Shown here one piece after another: positions 1 through 7,136 of a stretch of DNA of 64,000 nt (position 1 is the stretch's first letter; every line of letters starts with the position of its first letter). The notes under the pieces were generated by a model, which ran no database searches, was not told the DNA's origin, and saw only the letters and a program-made list of their open reading frames with translations. A program made the translations under genes and the position numbers. Source of the DNA: Bdellovibrionales bacterium (GTDB lineage Bacteria > Bdellovibrionota > Bdellovibrionia > Bdellovibrionales > JAKFYE01); assembly GCA_021731045.1 (NCBI GenBank), contig JAKFYE010000005.1, positions 1 to 64,000 on the forward strand, written 5' to 3'.

Positions 1-32
1 CAGAAATAAAACACCACGCTCGAGACATCCAT
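1..32 (-). CDS. Start of a membrane protein, probably NuoJ (partial)
   Basis: An ATG eight bases after the nuoH stop opens a frame that runs off the window and reads MDVSSVVFYF. The hydrophobic start with an F-Y-F core resembles the first transmembrane helix of NuoJ, the complex I membrane-arm subunit, and nuoJ is a plausible neighbour of nuoH when the peripheral-arm genes lie elsewhere. Only ten codons are visible, so the name is inference. Confidence 0.35.
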   Translation of the reverse strand, partial: MDVSSVVFYF

Positions 33-39
33 ACGTCAC

Positions 40-1182
40 CTATCTTGTAAGATAAAGTACCACGGCTGTTATTACCGTATTTGCAAGAGCCCACGGCAAC
101 ATCGTTTTCCACCCCAAATCCATGAGATGATCGTAACGAAATCGCGGGAGCGTCCATCGTACCCAAATAAAAATCCATAAAAACAATCCAACTTTTAAAC
201 AAAACGACAGTAAAAAAACTAAGCTTGTTAATAGGCTGGCCACAGTTGCTGAGTTGCCGCCACTCAAAAAGTGTTGATACATTTCGGCATCGGTCCAACC
301 TGGAATCGCGTAACCGCCAAAATAAAACACCGCCATCAAAGCGCCGCCAACCATCATGTGGCCGTATTCACCCATAAAGAACAAAAGCATTTTAAATCCG
401 CCGTACTCCGTGTGAAAGCCGGCAACCAATTCACCTTCGGACTCTGGAAGATCAAACGGCAAACGATTACTTTCGGCAAACGTACAAACAAAAAACAAGA
501 GCGCGCCGAGGGGTTGATAGAAAACTCCCCAATTGGGTAAAAACGAAATCGCTTCAGGAATAAAACTGTATTTAAGCGGCCCCGCTTGCGCCGCAATCAT
601 TTCTTTAAAATCAAAAGACCCGTAGGTCATGATAATGCCAACAATTGAAAGTCCTAGTGCAAGTTCGTAGCTAATCATTTGTGCGCTGGCTCTAAGAGCG
701 CCCATCAATGAATATTTATTTCCGGAGCCCCAACCCGCAGCGAGCAAACCGTACGCGCCGAGAGATGAAACGCCTAAAACATAAATAATTCCGACATTAA
801 TATATGCCGATTGCGCATGAAATACGTATGGCCCCCACATGTGTCCCAGCATTTGAAATGGTTCGACATTAATATCTGTCGAAAGCGGAATCGCCGCAAA
901 AGCTAGCGCCGCAGGAATCAACGCCAAAACGGGTGCCGCTAAAAACAAAGCTTTGGTTGCGCGCTCTGGAATAAACTGTTCTTTCGTTATAAACTTAATC
1001 GCGTCGGCCACAAGTTGCAAAAGACCTAAAGGGCCGACGCGATTGGGTCCGAGTCGATTTTGAATAAACGCCGAGCCCCGTCTCTCGAGCCATACCAACA
1101 TGGGAACCATGTTGATCATCATTAAGAATATAATTGCGAGCTTTAGAAAGTTGACCGTGATTTCAAAAATATCTAATCCCAT
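40..1182 (-). CDS. nuoH: NADH-quinone oxidoreductase subunit H
   Basis: NuoH is the complex I membrane subunit that joins the peripheral arm to the membrane arm and lines the quinone chamber. Near the N-terminus the sequence shows WLERRGSAFIQNRLGPNRVG, then a K-x-x-x-K-E stretch. Mid-protein it has the family motif around ESNRLPFDLPESEGELVAGF. It has about eight hydrophobic segments and ends RFRYDHLMDLGWK, and 380 residues is close to the usual length. I place the start at the ATG at 1182, which shares one base with the nuoA stop (TAATG) and sits about 8 nt after a GGAG. A GTG nine bases earlier is also possible. It is translationally coupled to nuoA and followed by a probable nuoJ. Confidence 0.95.
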   Translation of the reverse strand: MGLDIFEITVNFLKLAIIFLMMINMVPMLVWLERRGSAFIQNRLGPNRVGPLGLLQLVADAIKFITKEQFIPERATKALFLAAPVLALIPAALAFAAIPLSTDINVEPFQMLGHMWGPYVFHAQSAYINVGIIYVLGVSSLGAYGLLAAGWGSGNKYSLMGALRASAQMISYELALGLSIVGIIMTYGSFDFKEMIAAQAGPLKYSFIPEAISFLPNWGVFYQPLGALLFFVCTFAESNRLPFDLPESEGELVAGFHTEYGGFKMLLFFMGEYGHMMVGGALMAVFYFGGYAIPGWTDAEMYQHFLSGGNSATVASLLTSLVFLLSFCLKVGLFLWIFIWVRWTLPRFRYDHLMDLGWKTMLPWALANTVITAVVLYLTR

Positions 1183-1553
1183 TAACTCCACTCCAGAGCT
1201 TTAGCTTTATATTCATAAAAAAGACCGAAGATAAGAATGCCCATAAATAAACCCATCGTGATTAATAAATAGCCGCCGTATTCTGCGACTTGTGATGGAT
1301 AAATGAGCGCCCACGGATAGAGAAAAATAACTTCGATATCAAAAAGAATAAAAGAAATTGCCGTCAGATAAAATTTAATCGGAATTCGCGTAGTTTCGGA
1401 TTCGGTACCCGCGACGCCACACTCGTATGGCATTTGCTTGACCGCAGATTTTTCTACTTTCGGTCCTGCGAGTGACGTCAAAAACAAAAGTCCGCCACCA
1501 AAAATAATTACGACTACAAGCAAAATCAGAACTGGCAAAAGCTGATCGAGCAT
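1182..1553 (-). CDS. nuoA: NADH-quinone oxidoreductase subunit A
   Basis: This is the small three-helix complex I membrane subunit (123 residues) that helps form the quinone-site interface with NuoH and NuoJ. The family loop YECG is present, followed by IPIKFYLTAISFILFDIEVI with the conserved F-D-x-E, then a P-W and a C-terminal W. The start ATG follows GAAGGA at good spacing. The stop overlaps the nuoH start, so the two are translationally coupled. It follows a NuoN-like gene by 22 bases and probably shares its transcript. Confidence 0.95.
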   Translation of the reverse strand: MLDQLLPVLILLVVVIIFGGGLLFLTSLAGPKVEKSAVKQMPYECGVAGTESETTRIPIKFYLTAISFILFDIEVIFLYPWALIYPSQVAEYGGYLLITMGLFMGILIFGLFYEYKAKALEWS

Positions 1554-1575
1554 AGATGTCCTTCTGTGTTCGCCA

Positions 1576-3042
1576 TCATGAAGCGTTTTTCACAAACAAG
1601 TTGATAGAATGACTAAGATATTTATACAGAGGCGTTGGATATATTCCAAGTATTAAGACAATCGCCATCAAGGTATAATTCCAAATTTTTGCAGCAAACC
1701 CACGATCATCCCAAACAGAATTTCGCCTTGCATTACCAAAGTAAAGTTCGACGATCCGATTGCAAATAATAATTGTAATAAGTGCTGTAAAAATAAGCGC
1801 TAACAAAGAGGTGACACCTTCTATGTCTAAGATCAGCTTTGCACGTTCGATTAGTTTTTTATTCAAATCATATCCCACGTAAGTCAAAAATGGCGCCGAA
1901 CCCAAAAGCGCAAAAAGGCAGCCTAGTTGAATACTTACGGAAGATTTCTGCAGCGCGTCCCCGAGGTCTTTGAGCGTGGCCTGAGTTGAAATGTTCAGTG
2001 TCGCAAACGTTAAATGTAAAAGAGAACTGCAGAACACAAAAATATAAATTGTACTCTGAGAAATGAGCAACCCTTCTGGCCCAATCAAAGAGGTCGAAAG
2101 AAGTGCTGAAAAAAGTCCAGCTGTTAGTGTGAGTTGTGAAAAGAGCAACACTCGCTCGGTATTGAGTAATGCTAAAATAGTAATCACCGAGACCGCGCAA
2201 GAGAGCACGCCCGAGATATGGGCCGCCGAAAGCGAAAGAATTGATGTAAACGAGCCGGTAATTTCCCACTGAAATCCTGTAATAAAAATCCACTTAGAAA
2301 ATAAAATTACTCCGAGCAATGGCAGAGACATTCTAAAGAATCCAATTAACGACCAAGATTCGCTGTGTTCGTAGCGAGTTAAAAATAAAGCCATTGGTGG
2401 TAACAACATCATCGAAATGCACATCAAAATATGGAGAGACCATCCAATTATAAACTGTGGGCTTTTTTGTGCGACCAACAACGCCTGGCCAATTTCGCCC
2501 AATTCGAGTGTGTCGGCAGCTTGTCCAATAAGCGCAGCTGAAAATGCAAAGAGAAACATCACTATCATTGCGCTCATAACAGCAATCCGAAACCCTTTTC
2601 CTTTGGGGGTTTCCACATTAAAAAGCGGCGCCGCGCCCGCAATTAAAAACGTCATTGGTGCCGCTAGAACATATAATATTAAATTGTTCGCCATAATAAA
2701 TATAATTCCCGACAGAACAAACGCGAGTTGAAGGATGCCTGTTTCGGTTTCAAACTGACAACGATCAAAGCGCAAAGAAATATGATTTAATAGCGAGAAG
2801 ATCAAAAAGCAAAATAACAAATGTGTATTCATGCCGTCCAAACGAAACAACCCCGACGCACTTACGCCCCAATAGTCGCGCCCCAAAATCGCAACCTGAA
2901 ACGTTGTTGCCGTAAGAATAAACAGCACTGTTTTCCATTGAGTATGAAAGATTTTTTCGTTGCCCAGTATGCGGTTTAAAAGCAAGACCACGATACCGAT
3001 CACGGGCGTGATGACGAGAGCAAAACATGGCCAATCGAGCAT
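1576..3042 (-). CDS. Diverged NuoN-like antiporter-type membrane protein
   Basis: A polytopic membrane protein of 488 residues with about 13-14 hydrophobic segments. Its length, its position immediately before nuoA and its ending (LILGIYPTPLYKYL) fit the NuoN/ND2 family. The residues that usually carry protons do not line up. Where NuoN has a glutamate in helix 5 the sequence reads YVLAAPMTFLIAG, and the helix 7 K-x-x-x-x-P-F-H-x-W segment reads ISMMLLPPMALFLTRYEHS. It is therefore either a degenerate complex I antiporter subunit or part of a different NDH-like membrane complex. The start ATG follows AAGGAAG. It lies nine bases after the preceding membrane gene in what looks like one operon. 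Family membership is moderately likely; function as a pump is doubtful. Confidence 0.6.
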   Translation of the reverse strand: MLDWPCFALVITPVIGIVVLLLNRILGNEKIFHTQWKTVLFILTATTFQVAILGRDYWGVSASGLFRLDGMNTHLLFCFLIFSLLNHISLRFDRCQFETETGILQLAFVLSGIIFIMANNLILYVLAAPMTFLIAGAAPLFNVETPKGKGFRIAVMSAMIVMFLFAFSAALIGQAADTLELGEIGQALLVAQKSPQFIIGWSLHILMCISMMLLPPMALFLTRYEHSESWSLIGFFRMSLPLLGVILFSKWIFITGFQWEITGSFTSILSLSAAHISGVLSCAVSVITILALLNTERVLLFSQLTLTAGLFSALLSTSLIGPEGLLISQSTIYIFVFCSSLLHLTFATLNISTQATLKDLGDALQKSSVSIQLGCLFALLGSAPFLTYVGYDLNKKLIERAKLILDIEGVTSLLALIFTALITIIICNRIVELYFGNARRNSVWDDRGFAAKIWNYTLMAIVLILGIYPTPLYKYLSHSINLFVKNAS

Positions 3043-3051
3043 GACTCTTCC

Positions 3052-4164
3052 TTAGGTAATAAAGTTAAATCTCTGATTTAAAAGTAGGCTTATAAAATAT
3101 AAAAATACGGCCCCGTGTACGGCCACTCTGCCGTAAAAATAAAGCTTTGAGTTTTCTTTTAATGTCTTTCCAAACACCTGCTCCCGATCTGCCTGACTCC
3201 ATATCTTAGAAGAGACTAGAATAGTGAATGCGGACCACAAAACAAACTCGTACATCTCAAGTTTGGATTGCATTTTGTAGAGCATCCAAAGAGAGATAAA
3301 AAAACCAGCGCTTCCAAAAGCCCCGAGCTCTAGCGCAGAAAGATCACTGTTTCTTTTTTGGGCGACATAGTTTTTAATCGGAAAGATCGAGCCAAAAGCC
3401 ATTATTCCTATGAGCATATAGATCAACATTATAATTTCGTGTGCTCTAAACAAACTCGCAAATATTATGATTAACGAGTACGCCGTCATCGAGACGTGTG
3501 CCCAGCTTAGACGATTCGGCTTAATGTTTGAAACAAGAAACAACCCAAGCAACACGCCCACCATTGGCTCACGAAATAAATTGGCAATGTTGACGTTTAT
3601 CAAAACCGGTTTCCATTGAAACGCCCAAACGACAAAACCCAAACGCAACACTAACTGTTGAAGCGAAATTAGCGTCCAAACAATTTCAGGTCTAAATGTT
3701 TTCACATACTGAAGAAAGAAGGGAAACAAACTAAAGATTACAGCGGCGGTCGGTACCACATACGCCATTTCGTCATAAGAAAAAACAGGGCGAGACAAAA
3801 CTGCCGGCAAAATTGCAATAACCGTAGCGACACCCACGATTAAAAACCGAACGGCTGCATGTAAAACTAATTGTGACACAACGAAAATTGTACTAACCGA
3901 AAGAAATATGCAGCACGCCCACGACATAAAACTTTGTGGCTCGTCTATATATAATCCGATAGTAAATGTCGTAAGCATCAACACCACGATGTAAGAAATC
4001 CAACGACCTCGCGAGCGATCAAAGCTCAACATCAGGGCAAAAATTCCGAAAAGCGTGAGCCACGCATAGTGCATCTGCGACGAATGACCCGTCGGACTAA
4101 TTGTGCCCAGTATTCCTATTAGCAACGTTGCCAAAGTAGGAACTAAATATTGTAGTAACACCAT
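3052..4164 (-). CDS. Polytopic membrane protein, possibly diverged NuoM-like
   Basis: The product (370 residues) is hydrophobic almost throughout, with about ten or more predicted helices and no recognisable soluble domain. The reading frame is open further upstream, but those codons are charged and overlap the preceding gene. I choose the ATG giving MVLLQYLVPTLATLL, which overlaps the upstream gene by 22 bases. I do not recognise a family directly. The assignment as the M-position member of a complex I-like set comes only from gene order (K-like, this pair, N-like). NuoM is normally about 500 residues, so if this is NuoM it is shortened and lacks the usual lysine-bearing helices. Confidence 0.45.
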   Translation of the reverse strand: MVLLQYLVPTLATLLIGILGTISPTGHSSQMHYAWLTLFGIFALMLSFDRSRGRWISYIVVLMLTTFTIGLYIDEPQSFMSWACCIFLSVSTIFVVSQLVLHAAVRFLIVGVATVIAILPAVLSRPVFSYDEMAYVVPTAAVIFSLFPFFLQYVKTFRPEIVWTLISLQQLVLRLGFVVWAFQWKPVLINVNIANLFREPMVGVLLGLFLVSNIKPNRLSWAHVSMTAYSLIIIFASLFRAHEIIMLIYMLIGIMAFGSIFPIKNYVAQKRNSDLSALELGAFGSAGFFISLWMLYKMQSKLEMYEFVLWSAFTILVSSKIWSQADREQVFGKTLKENSKLYFYGRVAVHGAVFLYFISLLLNQRFNFIT

Positions 4165-5330
4165 AAAACTAGACTCCAGAGAATGATCGCAAATAATCCT
4201 ATGCCAAAATTTCGACTTTCTAAGTTCAATTCCTTTTTGTGTTTTACAACTGAAAACCCGCTGGATATTTCGTGATTGGCCACCCCCAGCACTCGTTCCT
4301 GTGTCTTCAAACATGGCATCAAGCTGAAAACATCCAGCAGGCTCCATCGAAAAGCTTTGTTAAATTTTATTTTATTTAACGGGCTTACAAATCGTTTTAG
4401 AACTTCCATCAATATAGCGGCAACACCAAAAACAAAACCTTCCGGGCGGGGCCAGACTATTTCTTCAATATTGTTTACGAACAATGCAATCAATACGATT
4501 GCTAAAACGGCAATAGCTAAAAAAATGTAATCACGAATCGCCGCCTTATTTTTCATATTTAACTTTGGCCAATCTCGTTCGGCACTCATCCATCCCGCAA
4601 ATAAACCAGCCGCACCAAAGACTCCCATTAAAACTTCTTCTTCTAAGGGGAGTTCCACTGTGCACACCAAATAAAAAACCGCCAACTGAAGGGCTCGCGC
4701 CGACCAGCCTTGACCTAAACATAGGACTGTAATGGCTGGAGAGAAAATACGAAGCTCCGGCTTTATCCAAACTAAGCCGGTAAAAATGAGAAAAAGCGGG
4801 AGATCCTTGTTCGGACCCCAAAATGAAATGAAGCTCAGAGTAAAAAAAGCGTAGCTCACCCACTCTTGGTTAGGAACAAAAATATTTGCGAGCAACAAAG
4901 ACACCGGAATATAAATAAGAATTTTAGAGTTTGTTTCAACCAGATCTTCTTTATGGTTCGATCGCAGTGCGCCCGAAAACGGCCAATCTGTTGTGACAAG
5001 AAAAACAAAAAGTATAAAACATCCAAGGCCAATAAGATCGCCATTCAAACTGCTCGATAAAAAAATAAGTCCGCTAATAGCCCCTAAAATAACTTTTTGG
5101 CTGCGCGATCGAACTTCTTCTTGTTCACCTTGTGCTTGCAGATTCTGCAAGAGCAATGAAAAGGCTCCTAAAATAAGAAGAAGTGCGCCCTCGACACCTT
5201 TTAAGAAGACTGCACCTGCCGAAAAAATACAAAACAAATAGACCCAGGATTTTCTGCGACTTTTAATATATTCAAAAAGCCCGACGCTTGCTAAAACAAA
5301 ATACCAAAGCTGTTGTTCCTGAAGCGTCAT
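4143..5330 (-). CDS. Polytopic membrane protein, possibly diverged NuoL-like
   Basis: An integral membrane protein of 395 residues with about ten hydrophobic segments, interrupted by a charged loop near residues 65-75 (QGEQEEVRSRSQK) and a hydrophilic stretch near the C-terminus. No family motif is recognised. Its ATG overlaps the upstream stop in an ATGA arrangement, so it is translationally coupled within the membrane-gene run. By position between a NuoK-like and a NuoN-like gene it could represent the L member of a diverged complex I membrane arm, but NuoL is normally over 600 residues with a long lateral helix. Function unknown. Confidence 0.45.
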   Translation of the reverse strand: MTLQEQQLWYFVLASVGLFEYIKSRRKSWVYLFCIFSAGAVFLKGVEGALLLILGAFSLLLQNLQAQGEQEEVRSRSQKVILGAISGLIFLSSSLNGDLIGLGCFILFVFLVTTDWPFSGALRSNHKEDLVETNSKILIYIPVSLLLANIFVPNQEWVSYAFFTLSFISFWGPNKDLPLFLIFTGLVWIKPELRIFSPAITVLCLGQGWSARALQLAVFYLVCTVELPLEEEVLMGVFGAAGLFAGWMSAERDWPKLNMKNKAAIRDYIFLAIAVLAIVLIALFVNNIEEIVWPRPEGFVFGVAAILMEVLKRFVSPLNKIKFNKAFRWSLLDVFSLMPCLKTQERVLGVANHEISSGFSVVKHKKELNLESRNFGIGLFAIILWSLVLWCYYNI

Positions 5331-5581
5331 CTCTCCGCTCCATCTTTGGTGCGACTCGACTGAGAAAACAACATGACAAGCGAAAGTCCCGTGCCGATAA
5401 AAATAATCATAAAGCTAAAAAGTCGAATAAGGGGCTGAACGTTACCACCGCCAAACTCAGAAAGGGTGGCAGAAATATAATGCGTAATCAAAACACCGCT
5501 CAAAAGACGACCGTAGAAAGTTTTAGAAAGAAGCAAAACAACTGCGGAACATGTGAGTGCGGTAACGTCTAACCAAATCAT
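5327..5581 (-). CDS. Small three-helix membrane protein, NuoK-like
   Basis: 84 residues with three hydrophobic segments. The frame is open further upstream, but the ATG at 5581 overlaps the preceding stop as ATGA and gives a membrane-type start (MIWLDVTALT). Length, topology and the ending FIGTGLSLVMLF recall NuoK, the smallest antiporter-like subunit. The buried glutamate of NuoK helix 2 is not visible, since the corresponding segment reads GVLITHYISATLSEF. It is coupled to both neighbours. The NuoK assignment is inference from size, topology and order. Confidence 0.45.
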   Translation of the reverse strand: MIWLDVTALTCSAVVLLLSKTFYGRLLSGVLITHYISATLSEFGGGNVQPLIRLFSFMIIFIGTGLSLVMLFSQSSRTKDGAER

Positions 5582-5955
5582 TTTTTTCCTTGCAAATAAA
5601 GCGATGTGAGAGCCGCCACAACAGCGCCAAAAACGCCAAAAAGAATAAGCACAACAGAAAACGGACCTTGAATAAGGAGGCCTGCTTCGGCCCAAGTCGA
5701 TTGCTCAAAATTGTTTTGATGATGCAACATCAAAGGCACGATCGAAAGAAAGACTAGGAGCCCTATCAAAACTTGCCCCTTCGGAAACTTTTCCTGAATA
5801 GGCGGCTCTTTGGATTCAAAATTTAGTGCGGCGAGCGCAATGACCAATTGTGAGAGGGCGATGATCATTGCCAGAAGCTGATCTTGATTTATTGTCAATT
5901 TTGTAATTAACAAAATTTCGGTTATTATTAAAAGTAGCATCGTAATTTTTTTCAA
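5578..5955 (-). CDS. Small membrane protein, NuoJ-like
   Basis: 125 residues with four hydrophobic segments. The C-terminal part, GLLIQGPFSVVLILFGVFG followed by a small-residue-rich helix, resembles the end of NuoJ (usually a G-x-x-L-F segment, then a helix ending G-A-x-x-L-A). The reading frame begins with TTG at 5955, one base after the upstream stop and about 6 nt after a GGGG. An ATG at 5940 is an alternative. The stop overlaps the next gene. NuoJ is normally about 160-200 residues, so this would be a shortened relative. Confidence 0.45.
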   Translation of the reverse strand: MKKITMLLLIITEILLITKLTINQDQLLAMIIALSQLVIALAALNFESKEPPIQEKFPKGQVLIGLLVFLSIVPLMLHHQNNFEQSTWAEAGLLIQGPFSVVLILFGVFGAVVAALTSLYLQGKK

Positions 5956-6771
5956 TCAAAGCCCCATCGCAATGATAATGCTCGCCAGAAATATTAACGG
6001 TATGACCAGGCTCATGACAAAGTTTTCAAAAAACTGAACTTTTGTTTTCGCAAACATCGCTCGACCCACATCTTGCAAAAATAAAATCGCCTGAGCTTTA
6101 ATTATTTGTTCTCCACAAGCAGACGCCGCATGCAGACTTTCGGGGGGCCAAAATATCATCACGAGACCAATGGACCATACCACTTGTGACAATCGCGAAA
6201 CAATCTCGGGAACTTCAGCCGACTTTTCAAATGTTAGAAACGAAACTAGCGAAAGATATAAAAACATAAGGATCAACCACTTTATGATGTACCCGGCGAT
6301 GAGCCAACCTCCAACATCTTGATGCGGTTTAATTCCGTACAAAACTGTAGCAAGTCCCATCGCTCCTACAAGGGCAGCACACGTACGCAATTTAACATTC
6401 GGATGTTTTTCTCCGTCATAAAAGTGCGTTCGCCCCGTAACTAAAATTTGAATAAACAAAAAGACAAGTGGCACGATTAGTTTTTCATCATGCCCCCACT
6501 CCTTTGTAAAAATCGGACCAAGAAATATGCAGCCCAGTAACGATTGTAATCCCAAGACAAGGATCCAAACACTTCTCCAATTAATTTCGCGATTTTTCCA
6601 CAGACTTGCGAGGCCCCACATGGAGTAAATCGTACGAAATTTTTCTGGCGTGCCGTTAATGCCTTTTGCAAGCTCAAGACGAGGAACAAAAAAGGCGGCT
6701 AGGATTTGGCCTGCCAGCAGTAGCGTAACAACGATCAAAACATTCGCGATGAGGAGACTTGCGAGTTCCAT
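5956..6771 (-). CDS. Membrane protein in the NuoH position, diverged
   Basis: A membrane protein of about 271 residues with seven or eight hydrophobic segments. The N-terminal helix followed by a basic loop (VPRLELAKGINGTPEKFR) sits where NuoH/HyfC proteins have their quinone-loop motif. The NuoH signature residues (R-x-G-P-N and the P-F-D-L-P-E loop seen in the canonical nuoH of this window) are absent. I start it at the ATG at 6771, which shares a base with the upstream stop; a GTG three bases earlier is also in frame. Assignment as a NuoH/HycD relative is tentative and leans on gene order. Confidence 0.4.
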   Translation of the reverse strand: MELASLLIANVLIVVTLLLAGQILAAFFVPRLELAKGINGTPEKFRTIYSMWGLASLWKNREINWRSVWILVLGLQSLLGCIFLGPIFTKEWGHDEKLIVPLVFLFIQILVTGRTHFYDGEKHPNVKLRTCAALVGAMGLATVLYGIKPHQDVGGWLIAGYIIKWLILMFLYLSLVSFLTFEKSAEVPEIVSRLSQVVWSIGLVMIFWPPESLHAASACGEQIIKAQAILFLQDVGRAMFAKTKVQFFENFVMSLVIPLIFLASIIIAMGL

Positions 6772-7091
6772 CACGGGTCGCCTCGATCAACAAAAGATTT
6801 CAATAAAAATAGATAAGAAAGAAAACTAATAAGCACAAACCCCGCGCCACTACCGCGCGCGGTCCATGTTGTAAGGTGAGGAGAGGAAAAAAATACGACA
6901 AAGATCAAAACTAGAAAAAAACAAAAAAGAGGTAAAAGTGTTTTCGGGCTAGCGGTTAATTTTCCGGAATAAGATATTTTTGATTTTGCATGACGCAAGA
7001 CATTGGCCGCCGGCTGGATTCTTCTTAAAAAGAAAAATACCAGGGACCAAAGAATAATATTAAATAGCAGCGCAATTCCGAGAGTGAGCAT
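6771..7091 (-). CDS. Small three-helix membrane protein, first gene of the complex I-like run
   Basis: 106 residues with helices at about 4-22, 51-68 and 82-98, and a basic loop between the first two. Three helices with a loop after the first is the topology of NuoA, but the NuoA loop motif (E-C-G) and the F-D-x-E motif are missing. It is the first minus-strand gene of the cluster; 45 bases separate it from the divergent mfd, so the operon promoter must lie there or inside mfd. Its stop overlaps the next start. Confidence 0.45.
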   Translation of the reverse strand: MLTLGIALLFNIILWSLVFFFLRRIQPAANVLRHAKSKISYSGKLTASPKTLLPLFCFFLVLIFVVFFSSPHLTTWTARGSGAGFVLISFLSYLFLLKSFVDRGDP

Positions 7092-7136
7092 GATAAGATT
7101 ACCTGCTAAAGTTCAGAGACTGTCAAGGAAAGCGCA

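Noticed and set aside
3052-5330. A single frameshifted large antiporter gene split in two
   Set aside because: The two proteins overlap by only 22 bases, each has its own plausible start and membrane-type N-terminus, and neighbouring genes are coupled in the same way.
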